Positions 1 through 6,112 of a stretch of 6,726 bases of DNA are shown one piece after another (the first letter of the stretch is position 1; each line of letters starts with the position of its first letter). Location of the stretch: assembly GCA_903873355.1 (NCBI GenBank), contig CAIQOG010000088.1, positions 1 through 6,726 on the forward strand. The letters are read 5' to 3'. The position numbers were made by a program, and so were the translations under genes. The notes under the pieces are model-generated. The model was not told where the DNA came from and did not search any database. It was given only the letters and a program-made list of their open reading frames with translations. Source of the stretch: an uncultured Bacteroidales bacterium (GTDB taxonomy: Bacteria; Bacteroidota; Bacteroidia; Bacteroidales; Paludibacteraceae).

Positions 1-1
1 A

Positions 2-49
2 CCCGAAATTTTTCAGGAAATCATTTTAAAATTAAAATATATTCTATGA
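2..49 (+). CDS. Possible 3' end of an upstream gene (partial)
   Basis: Frame 2 is open from the window edge to a TGA at 47-49 and reads PEIFQEIILKLKYIL, a plausible helical C-terminus. The TGA overlaps the fabG start codon as ATGA, an arrangement typical of translationally coupled genes in one operon. Only 15 codons are visible, and frame 1 is also open here, so this could be untranslated leader. In some Bacteroidota a TetR-type regulator precedes fabG, which would fit a helical tail, but nothing in these residues identifies the family. No TAnnTTTG promoter element is seen in bases 1-45, which mildly supports fabG being read from an upstream promoter. Confidence 0.35.
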   Translation, partial: PEIFQEIILKLKYIL

Positions 50-792
50 AATTATTAGAAGGAAAAACAGCTATCGTTACAGGAGCTGCCCGTGGAATTG
101 GAAAAGCAATTGCTTTAAAATTAGCCAGTGAAGGTGCTAACATTGCATTCACCGATTTGAACATCGACGAAAATGCGTTGAATACTCAGAAAGAAATCGA
201 AGCGTTAGGCGTAAAAGCCAAAGGTTATGCTTCAAATGCTGCTAATTTTGAAGAAACTCACGCTGTAGTTGACGAAATCGTGAAAGAATTTGGTCGTATA
301 GACGTGCTGGTTAACAACGCAGGTATCACCAAAGACGGTTTAATGATGCGTATGAGCGAAATGCAGTGGGATGCAGTAATCAATGTAAACCTCAAATCTG
401 CTTTTAATTTTATTCACGCTTGTACTCCGGTAATGATGAAACAAAAATCGGGTAGTATTATCAATATGAGCTCTGTGGTTGGTGTTTCGGGTAATGCAGG
501 ACAATCAAATTACTCAGCTTCCAAAGCAGGTATGATTGGTTTGGCTAAATCGGTTGCTAAAGAATTAGGTTCACGCGGTATCCGTGCTAATGCTATTGCT
601 CCGGGCTTTATCGAAACTGAAATGACACACGCTCTCACTGACGAACAACGTGCTAAATGGGCTGAAGTAATTCCATTGCGTCGTGGAGGTAGTCCTGACG
701 AAGTAGCTAAAGTTACCCTGTTCCTTGCATCTGACTTGTCAAGTTATGTAAGCGGTCAGGTAATTGCTGTTTGTGGTGGAATGAATACTTAA
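46..792 (+). CDS. fabG: 3-oxoacyl-[acyl-carrier-protein] reductase FabG
   Basis: A cytoplasmic short-chain dehydrogenase/reductase that performs the NADPH-dependent reduction of 3-oxoacyl-ACP to 3-hydroxyacyl-ACP in the fatty acid elongation cycle. The 248-residue length is normal for FabG. Visible motifs are the Rossmann glycine signature TGAARGIG at residues 12-19, NNAG at 90-93, and the catalytic tetrad N115, S143, Y156 and K160 (YSASK at 156-160). The PG motif follows at 186-187, and the C-terminal GGMNT is close to the GGMYM-type ending of FabG proteins. The start at 46 gives the usual short N-terminus before the first beta strand, and its ATGA overlaps the stop of a possible upstream frame. 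No Shine-Dalgarno sequence is visible. The stop at 790-792 lies 3 nt from an inverted-repeat arm, and a terminator follows at 835-871. Some SDR paralogues look like FabG, so the exact substrate is inferred from overall similarity. Confidence 0.93.
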   Translation: MKLLEGKTAIVTGAARGIGKAIALKLASEGANIAFTDLNIDENALNTQKEIEALGVKAKGYASNAANFEETHAVVDEIVKEFGRIDVLVNNAGITKDGLMMRMSEMQWDAVINVNLKSAFNFIHACTPVMMKQKSGSIINMSSVVGVSGNAGQSNYSASKAGMIGLAKSVAKELGSRGIRANAIAPGFIETEMTHALTDEQRAKWAEVIPLRRGGSPDEVAKVTLFLASDLSSYVSGQVIAVCGGMNT

Positions 793-794
793 TC

Positions 795-824
795 AGTTTA
801 TAGTTCGTAGTTTACAGTTTATAG
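795..824 (+). repeat. Left arm of inverted heptad repeat
   Basis: This 30-nt arm starts 3 nt after the fabG stop. It consists of four imperfect 7-nt units: GTTTATA (796-802), GTTCGTA (803-809), GTTTACA (810-816) and GTTTATA (817-823). Its reverse complement recurs at 936-965 with 29 of 30 positions matching; the single difference is in the third heptad (GTTTACA against GTTTATA). The arms are separated by 111 nt that contain the fabG terminator. The arrangement resembles a small non-coding intergenic repeat or miniature element. I cannot tell whether it is mobile or only structural. Confidence 0.85.
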
Positions 825-834
825 TAAATATAAG

Positions 835-871
835 AAAACGCCTTGGAGACTCCTCTGAGGCGTTTTTTTTT
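835..871 (+). terminator. Rho-independent terminator after fabG
   Basis: AAAACGCCT at 835-843 pairs with AGGCGTTTT at 858-866 to form a 9-bp stem around a 14-nt loop. It is followed directly by a T run that extends to 871 (nine T from 863), which is a classic intrinsic terminator for fabG. Read on the other strand, the hairpin is followed by only four T, then C, then an AT-rich stretch, so it may also serve weakly as a bidirectional terminator for the convergent carbonic anhydrase gene. Confidence 0.85.
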
Positions 872-935
872 GTTTTTTGAAGGATATATTTCACTTCTGC
901 CGATGGAAAAACAAATTCCACAAGTCAACACATTT

Positions 936-965
936 CTATAAACTATAAACTACGAACTATAAACT
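936..965 (-). repeat. Right arm of inverted heptad repeat
   Basis: This is the reverse complement of the arm at 795-824, with 29 of 30 positions identical. Read on the minus strand, its heptads are GTTTATA, GTTCGTA, GTTTATA and GTTTATA. It ends 5 nt before the stop of the convergent carbonic anhydrase gene, so the two arms bracket almost exactly the space between two convergent genes. The region 872-935 between the terminator and this arm is AT-rich, and I recognise nothing else in it. Confidence 0.85.
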
Positions 966-970
966 AATGA

Positions 971-1597
971 CTAAATAATCCTGTAAATCTCCATAATATG
1001 TTTCAGAATATCGTCGAAATCGATTTTCAGGTCAATCAGTTTACCGGTATGAACATCAAAAACCCAGCCATGAACAGTTAGTTCGCGTTCGAAATAGGCT
1101 TTCTGAACATCGGCTGTTTTAATCACATTCACACATTGTTCCTGCACGTTCAGTTCCACCAGACGTTTATAGCGTTCTTCTTCGGTTTCTATAGCTTTTA
1201 ATTCGTTTTGATGCAAACGGTATACGTCACGAATGCTTCGAAGCCACGGATTGAGTATTCCCAAATCTTTCGACTGCATGGCGGCCTTAATACCACTACA
1301 ATAATAATGTCCGCAAACAATGATATGTTTCACTTTCAGGTGCGAAACGGCATAATTTACCACCGACATGGCACTCAGGTCGTTGTTCGACACCATGTTA
1401 GCAATGTTTCGATGTACAAATACTTCACCCGGCTTCACTCCCATTAGTTCTTCGGCTGTAACGCGACTATCCGAACAGCCAATATACAGTATTTCAGGGT
1501 TTTGTCCGGCTGAAAGTTTTTTGAAATACTCCTCGTCACATTTCAGCTTTTCGGCTATCCACTTTTCGTTGTTTTTGAAAATTTGTTTGATATTCAT
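971..1597 (-). CDS. can: Beta-class carbonic anhydrase
   Basis: A zinc enzyme that interconverts CO2 and bicarbonate. In heterotrophs it supplies bicarbonate to carboxylases such as acetyl-CoA carboxylase. The 208-residue protein has the beta-class signature CSDSR at 41-45 (zinc ligand C41, catalytic dyad D43 and R45) and the second metal-binding motif GHYYCSG, giving ligands H97 and C100. The usual motif is GHxxCGG/GA, so S101 is a mild variation. There is no signal peptide, so it should be cytoplasmic. The start at 1597 gives the expected N-terminal helix ahead of the core, and no ribosome binding site is visible. It is transcribed convergently to fabG and divergently from secA. Its promoter is probably the TATCTTTG box about 40 nt upstream. 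The symbol can is given by family; cynT is the alternative name for close relatives, and no cyanase gene is visible nearby. Confidence 0.92.
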   Translation of the reverse strand: MNIKQIFKNNEKWIAEKLKCDEEYFKKLSAGQNPEILYIGCSDSRVTAEELMGVKPGEVFVHRNIANMVSNNDLSAMSVVNYAVSHLKVKHIIVCGHYYCSGIKAAMQSKDLGILNPWLRSIRDVYRLHQNELKAIETEEERYKRLVELNVQEQCVNVIKTADVQKAYFERELTVHGWVFDVHTGKLIDLKIDFDDILKHIMEIYRII

Positions 1598-1634
1598 TTT
1601 TCAGAAATTCTTTTGAGATTTAAATTCATAAAAA

Positions 1635-1665
1635 CAAAGATACATCAAAACAATTAGAATTACAA
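1635..1665 (-). promoter_or_regulatory. Bacteroidota-type promoter for can
   Basis: On the minus strand TATCTTTG (1642 down to 1635) matches the Bacteroidota -7 consensus TAnnTTTG. It is preceded by TTG at 1665-1663 with a 20-nt spacer, consistent with the -33 element read by the phylum's primary sigma factor. Transcription would begin a few bases downstream, leaving a short AT-rich leader of about 30 nt before the can start codon. Confidence 0.65.
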
Positions 1666-1762
1666 TTTGGTTCTTATTTTTGATGAAAAAATCACAATTG
1701 ACATTTCATAGAATTTTTTGGAGCACTTTTTGCTTCCTATCTGCCGCCGAATAAATTGACAT

Positions 1763-1798
1763 AAAAATCGTATTTTAGAACGAAAAATCGTATCTTTG
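1763..1798 (+). promoter_or_regulatory. Promoter for secA, with a 20-bp-period direct repeat
   Basis: TATCTTTG at 1791-1798 matches the Bacteroidota -7 element exactly. No convincing TTG sits at the expected -33 distance; the nearest, at 1756-1758, leaves a 32-nt spacer. Instead the 11-mer AAAAATCGTAT occurs twice, at 1763-1773 and 1783-1793, exactly 20 bp apart. The second copy runs into the -7 box. The duplication could be a regulator site on one face of the helix or a duplicated -7 region. The predicted transcript has a leader of about 65 nt before secA. Confidence 0.6.
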
Positions 1799-1868
1799 TC
1801 AGTCTTTTTCGAAAAACATGACAAAATTGGCACAAATACACAAAACACTATAAATAATTTGTTGGAAT

Positions 1869-4800
1869 ATGGGATTAAATGATTTTCTGGGAAAACTTCT
1901 CGGTAATAAAGCACAACGCGACCTTAAAGAAATTACACCATTTGTTGATAAAATAAAGGCTGTTTATGATGAAATAAAATCACTCAGCAATGATGAACTA
2001 CGTGATCGTTCTGAAAAACTTAAAATACGCATTCAGGACTATGTGGCTACAGAAGTTGCACAAGTAGCAGAGTTGAAAGCAAGCATTGAAGAAACTGAAA
2101 TCGATCAACGCGAAAAGATTTACACGGAAATTGACAAACTTGAAAAAGAAATTACAGACAAATACGAAGTTGTTCTGGATGAAGTTCTTCCCGAAGCATT
2201 CAGCATTATCAAAGACACTGCACGCCGTCTGACTGAAAATCCGGAAATTGTGGTTACAGCAACTCAGTTTGACCGGGAATTGGCGGCAACACGTGATTTT
2301 GTAACGATAAATGGTGACAAAGCCATTTATAAAAACGAATGGACTGCCGGCGGAAACCTCATTAAATGGGAAATGGTACATTACGATGTTCAGCTTTTTG
2401 GTGGTGTGGTTTTACACAAAGGAAAAATATCGGAAATGGGAACCGGTGAAGGTAAAACGCTGGTGGCTACACTTCCTGTTTTCCTCAATGCACTGACTCG
2501 CAGAGGTGTTCATGTGGTAACTGTAAATGATTACCTGTCAAAACGTGACTCGGAATGGATGGGACCGCTATATATGTTCCATGGACTTTCTGTAGATTGT
2601 ATTGATAAACATCAACCCAACTCCGACAGCCGTCGTGAGGCTTATATGGCGGATATTACCTTCGGAACAAACAACGAATTTGGTTTCGACTACCTGCGCG
2701 ACAATATGGCCACTTCGCCTGAAGACCTCGTGCAACGCAAACATAATTACGCTATCGTGGATGAGGTTGACTCGGTGTTGATTGACGATGCCCGTACGCC
2801 TTTGATTATTTCCGGTCCCGTTCCTAAAGGAGAAGATCAGCTTTTCGACGAATTGCGCCCGAAAGTGGAGCGATTGGTAAATACTCAAAAAACACTGGCT
2901 ACAAAGTACTTGTCAGAAGCACGTAATTTAATGAAATCGGCTGACAAAAAAGAACAGGAAGAAGGTGCGTTGGCGCTGTTCCGTTCATACAAAGGTATGC
3001 CGAAAAACAAACCACTCATTAAATACCTGAGTGAACAGGGAATCAAGGCAATACTGCTTAAAACCGAAGAGTTTTATATGCAGGAAAACAACCGCAATAT
3101 GCACATTGCTACTGATCCGCTTTATTTTGTAATTGATGAAAAACAAAACTCAATTGAGCTTACCGATAAAGGAATTGATTTAATTACCGACAATACCGAT
3201 GATGCACATTTCTTCGTTTTACCCGATGTAGGTGGTGAAATTGCAGAAATGGAAAAAAACAAAGCCTTATCGACTGAGGAAAAGCAAAATCTGAAAGACG
3301 AACTGCTACTAAACTATTCTATCAAATCAGAACGTGTTCATACTATCAATCAGTTACTTAAGGCATATACTCTTTTCGAAAAAGATGTTGAATATGTGGT
3401 AATTGATAACAAAGTATTGATTGTGGACGAGCAAACCGGACGTATTATGGATGGTCGTCGTTATTCTGATGGATTGCATCAGGCCATTGAAGCCAAGGAG
3501 CGTGTAACCATTGAGGCTGCCACACAGACTTTTGCAACGATTACATTGCAAAATTATTTCCGCATGTATCACAAGCTTTCAGGTATGACCGGAACGGCTG
3601 AAACTGAAGCCGGTGAGTTGTGGGATATCTACAAATTAGACGTAGTAGTGATTCCAACCAACCGTCCGATTGCCCGTAATGATATGGAAGACCGCGTTTA
3701 CAAAACCAAACGCGAAAAATATACCGCTGTAATTGAAGAAATTGACAGACTCGTTACTGCCGGTCGTCCGGTACTTGTGGGTACAACTTCGGTAGAAATT
3801 TCCGAGTTGCTGAGCCGTATGTTGAATGGCCGCAAAATCAAGCATAATGTACTGAATGCCAAGTTGCACCAGCGTGAAGCTGACATTGTGGCAGAAGCCG
3901 GACAAAAAGGAACTGTTACCATCGCTACTAATATGGCTGGTCGTGGTACAGATATAAAACTGACTCCCGAAGTAAAAGAAGCCGGTGGTTTGGCCATTAT
4001 CGGTACTGAGCGTCACGAAAGTCGCCGTGTCGACCGCCAGTTACGTGGTCGTGCCGGTCGTCAGGGTGATCCGGGATCGTCTATTTTCTACGTTTCGCTG
4101 GAAGATGATTTAATGCGTCTGTTTGGTTCGGAACGTATTTCGGGCGTTATGGACCGACTTGGTTTTGAGGAAGGCGAAATGATTGAACACTCGATGATTT
4201 CAAAATCTATTGAACGTGCTCAGAAAAAAGTGGAAGAAAATAACTTCGGAATTCGTAAGCGACTGCTTGAATATGACGATGTTATGAATTCTCAACGTGA
4301 GGTTGTTTACTCCAAACGCCGCCATGCTTTGATGGGTGAACGTATCGGTGTGGATATTACCAACATGATTTACGATACTTCTGAAAATGTAGCTGAAAGT
4401 ATGAAAAACAGTGGCGATTTTCTGGATTATGAAATTGAGCTGATGAAAGTGTTTGCGATGGATTCTCCGCTCGAAGAAGATGAAGTTCACAACACCAGAG
4501 CCAATGTATTAAGCCAAAAACTTACTGAATCGGCTATTGAAACTTTCAAGCGTAAAATGGATAAGCTGGCTGCCATTTCGTTTCCCGTTATTAAACAAGT
4601 TTACGAAACAAAAGGAAATCAGTACGAAAATATTCTTATTCCTGTATCTGATGGAAAACGTGTTTTCAATGTAACTGTTCCGTTGGAACTGGCCTATAAA
4701 AACGAAGGTCGTGAAGTGGTGAAAGCCTTTGAAAAACAGACACTTTTGTATGTAATTGACGATGAATGGAAAGAACATCTCCGCCAGTTGGACGAATTAC

Positions 4801-5180
4801 GCAACTCGGTTCAGAATGCAAGCTACGAGCAAAAAGATCCGTTGTTGATTTACAAACTTGAATCGTTTGGCCTGTTCAAAGAAATGATTGATTCTATCAA
4901 CCGTAAAGTGTTGGCAATCCTGATGCGTGGACAAATTCCGATGCGTGAACCGGAACAGGTTCGTGAAGCCCGTCCGGCTCAACGACTGGATTTGAGCAAA
5001 TACAAAACACAAAAAGCCGATGTTGACAGTAACAGAGGCAATGCCGAAGATCCAACGAAACAGGATACCCGTGAACAACAAACTCACACACCAATACGTG
5101 TAGATAAAACACCTGGTCGGAATGATCAATGTCCTTGCGGAAGCGGAAAGAAATATAAAAACTGTCACGGAGCAAATTAG
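1869..5180 (+). CDS. secA: Preprotein translocase ATPase SecA
   Basis: The peripheral motor ATPase that drives unfolded preproteins through SecYEG. At 1103 residues it is longer than E. coli SecA (901) but typical of Bacteroidota. In order: an N-terminal segment; extra sequence around residues 62-98 and 122-165 relative to E. coli; the Q-motif region [13 protein letters not shown] (167-179); Walker A GTGEGKT (191-197); [13 protein letters not shown] (298-310) with Walker B D298/E299; the preprotein cross-linking domain; then [11 protein letters not shown] (571-581), [11 protein letters not shown] (687-697) and [15 protein letters not shown] (724-738) of the second nucleotide-binding domain. 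Helical scaffold and wing regions follow, then a charged linker (about 1025-1080) and a zinc finger, [13 protein letters not shown], with ligands C1088, C1090, C1099 and H1100, which binds SecB or ribosomes in other bacteria. The reading frame is intact. The start [14 protein letters not shown] fits the family N-terminus. A TAnnTTTG promoter lies about 70 nt upstream. Confidence 0.98.
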   Translation: MGLNDFLGKLLGNKAQRDLKEITPFVDKIKAVYDEIKSLSNDELRDRSEKLKIRIQDYVATEVAQVAELKASIEETEIDQREKIYTEIDKLEKEITDKYEVVLDEVLPEAFSIIKDTARRLTENPEIVVTATQFDRELAATRDFVTINGDKAIYKNEWTAGGNLIKWEMVHYDVQLFGGVVLHKGKISEMGTGEGKTLVATLPVFLNALTRRGVHVVTVNDYLSKRDSEWMGPLYMFHGLSVDCIDKHQPNSDSRREAYMADITFGTNNEFGFDYLRDNMATSPEDLVQRKHNYAIVDEVDSVLIDDARTPLIISGPVPKGEDQLFDELRPKVERLVNTQKTLATKYLSEARNLMKSADKKEQEEGALALFRSYKGMPKNKPLIKYLSEQGIKAILLKTEEFYMQENNRNMHIATDPLYFVIDEKQNSIELTDKGIDLITDNTDDAHFFVLPDVGGEIAEMEKNKALSTEEKQNLKDELLLNYSIKSERVHTINQLLKAYTLFEKDVEYVVIDNKVLIVDEQTGRIMDGRRYSDGLHQAIEAKERVTIEAATQTFATITLQNYFRMYHKLSGMTGTAETEAGELWDIYKLDVVVIPTNRPIARNDMEDRVYKTKREKYTAVIEEIDRLVTAGRPVLVGTTSVEISELLSRMLNGRKIKHNVLNAKLHQREADIVAEAGQKGTVTIATNMAGRGTDIKLTPEVKEAGGLAIIGTERHESRRVDRQLRGRAGRQGDPGSSIFYVSLEDDLMRLFGSERISGVMDRLGFEEGEMIEHSMISKSIERAQKKVEENNFGIRKRLLEYDDVMNSQREVVYSKRRHALMGERIGVDITNMIYDTSENVAESMKNSGDFLDYEIELMKVFAMDSPLEEDEVHNTRANVLSQKLTESAIETFKRKMDKLAAISFPVIKQVYETKGNQYENILIPVSDGKRVFNVTVPLELAYKNEGREVVKAFEKQTLLYVIDDEWKEHLRQLDELRNSVQNASYEQKDPLLIYKLESFGLFKEMIDSINRKVLAILMRGQIPMREPEQVREARPAQRLDLSKYKTQKADVDSNRGNAEDPTKQDTREQQTHTPIRVDKTPGRNDQCPCGSGKKYKNCHGAN

Positions 5181-5189
5181 TTTACAATG

Positions 5190-5210
5190 ACCCCTAACCC
5201 CTAAAGGGGG
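5190..5210 (+). repeat. CCCCTAA repeat unit 1 (left arm, secA-lgt)
   Basis: CCCCTAACCCCTAAAGGGGG occupies 5191-5210, beginning 11 nt after the secA stop. With A5190, the first 20 nt pair perfectly with the unit at 5253-5272, separated by 43 nt. Each unit also contains a small internal hairpin (CCCC, 4-nt loop, GGGG). The same 20-mer recurs identically at 6074-6093. From memory, closely similar sequences are abundant between genes in many Bacteroidota genomes; I cannot search this here. Confidence 0.9.
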
Positions 5211-5252
5211 ATTGAAATTAGTACTGGTTTTTTAACAACAACTAACTAAGTT

Positions 5253-5272
5253 CCCCTTTAGGGGTTAGGGGT
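5253..5272 (-). repeat. CCCCTAA repeat unit 2 (right arm, secA-lgt)
   Basis: CCCCTTTAGGGGTTAGGGG at 5253-5271, plus T5272, is the exact reverse complement of the first 20 nt of the unit at 5190-5210. RNA covering both could form a 20-bp GC-rich stem. It is followed only by TTCTTT, so it could act as an mRNA 3'-end stabiliser, an attenuator or a weak terminator between secA and lgt. It ends 17 nt before the lgt start. No TAnnTTTG promoter is visible in the 109-nt spacer, so lgt probably depends on readthrough from secA. Confidence 0.9.
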
Positions 5273-5289
5273 TCTTTAATCTATCTATT

Positions 5290-6087
5290 ATGTTAAATTA
5301 TATCACATGGAATGTCGATCCGGTTTTGGTTCATTTAGGTCCGCTGGCTATTCGTTGGTACGGATTACTTTGGGCTGTAGGTATTTATGCCACATTATTA
5401 ATCGTTCAGAAGCTTTTCAAACATGAAGGATTACCGGAAGCATGGCTCGATAAACTGTTTATGTACACCGTTATCGGAACAATTCTTGGTGCCCGGATTG
5501 GTCATTGTCTGTTTTACGAATGGGACTATTTTTCGCAGCATCCTCTCGAAATCCTGTATATCTGGCATGGTGGATTAGCCAGTCATGGCGGCGCAATTGG
5601 GATTCTGATTGCCATGTATTTCTTCAACAGAAACGTTTCAAAAAAAGGCTATGTATGGATTTTCGACCGTTTGGTGATTGGTGTTGCTATTTGTGGAGCA
5701 TCCATCCGCATGGGAAATTTAATGAATTCTGAAATTTACGGTAGTGCCACTACTCTGCCCTGGGGATTTATCTTCCAACGCAATAACGAAACCGTACCCA
5801 TGCATCCTACTCAGATTTATGAAATATTGTATTGTTTGATAACTTTTGCAGTTGTTTGGTGGTTATACTGGAAAAAAGAAGCCTACAAAAAGAACGGACT
5901 TATTTTCGGTGTATTTTTGATTGGCATTTTTGGTTCTCGCTTTATGCTGGAATTTATCAAAAACAAACAGGAAGCATTTGAGGCTGACATGCTGTTAAAC
6001 ATGGGGCAAATTCTCAGTTTACCGTTTATCGCCTGGGGAATATGGCTGATTGTGAGAAGTTTAAAAAAATCCACCCCTAACCCCTAA
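5290..6087 (+). CDS. lgt: Prolipoprotein diacylglyceryl transferase Lgt
   Basis: An inner-membrane enzyme that transfers diacylglycerol from phosphatidylglycerol to the lipobox cysteine of exported prolipoproteins, the first step of lipoprotein maturation. The 265-residue protein has several hydrophobic spans (for example about 18-40, 57-75, 98-112, 127-140, 178-194, 203-215 and 240-256). Conserved elements are HGGLASHGGAIG at 93-104, the family signature region RMGNLMNSEIYG at 140-151 (R140, N143, E148), HPTQIYE at 172-178, and R217 in GSRFMLEF, which corresponds to the second essential arginine. It follows secA on the same strand, which is functionally logical because Sec export precedes lipidation. 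The last residues TPNP and the TAA stop are encoded by a copy of the CCCCTAA repeat, so the extreme C-terminus is probably repeat-derived. It has no promoter of its own that I can see. Confidence 0.96.
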   Translation: MLNYITWNVDPVLVHLGPLAIRWYGLLWAVGIYATLLIVQKLFKHEGLPEAWLDKLFMYTVIGTILGARIGHCLFYEWDYFSQHPLEILYIWHGGLASHGGAIGILIAMYFFNRNVSKKGYVWIFDRLVIGVAICGASIRMGNLMNSEIYGSATTLPWGFIFQRNNETVPMHPTQIYEILYCLITFAVVWWLYWKKEAYKKNGLIFGVFLIGIFGSRFMLEFIKNKQEAFEADMLLNMGQILSLPFIAWGIWLIVRSLKKSTPNP

Positions 6088-6093
6088 AGGGGG
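6074..6093 (+). repeat. CCCCTAA repeat unit 3 (overlaps lgt 3' end)
   Basis: CCCCTAACCCCTAAAGGGGG is identical over all 20 nt to the unit at 5191-5210. Its first 14 nt lie inside lgt, encoding the end of TPNP and supplying the TAA at 6085-6087. It pairs imperfectly (17 of 19) with the diverged unit at 6148-6166, with 55 nt between the 19-nt arms. That loop contains both ATG codons that could begin the downstream gene. Confidence 0.92.
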
Positions 6094-6112
6094 AAATGAA
6101 CAGATCGTTTAA

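Noticed and set aside
1208..1616. Plus-strand open frames opposite the carbonic anhydrase gene.
   Set aside because: The minus-strand frame carries all the beta-carbonic anhydrase active-site motifs, and the opposite frames are its shadows.
1683..1754. A 23-codon plus-strand frame beginning MKKSQLTFHRIF and ending in SAAE, loosely resembling a signal peptide, preceded directly by TATTTTTG (1675-1682).
   Set aside because: The promoter-like box touches the ATG, so a transcript from it would start downstream of the start codon. There is no -33 element and the frame is very short. It lies in the shared promoter region and is most likely chance.
1890..2370. Extra sequence in the SecA N-terminal region relative to E. 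coli, considered as a novel inserted domain.
   Set aside because: Long SecA proteins of about 1,100 residues with insertions here are usual in Bacteroidota, so this is a lineage feature and not a new fusion.
1998..5175. Several open frames of 70-127 codons on the minus strand of secA, for example 3636-4016 and 4797-5168.
   Set aside because: They lie entirely within an intact secA, show no recognisable domains, and their composition reads as the antisense of a conserved gene. None has a promoter or independent support.
5191..5271. G-quadruplex or telomere-like structure from GGGGTTAGGGG runs in the repeat units.
   Set aside because: Because the units are inverted, a single strand of one pair offers only three G4 runs, one of them far away, so an intramolecular four-tract quadruplex is not supported.
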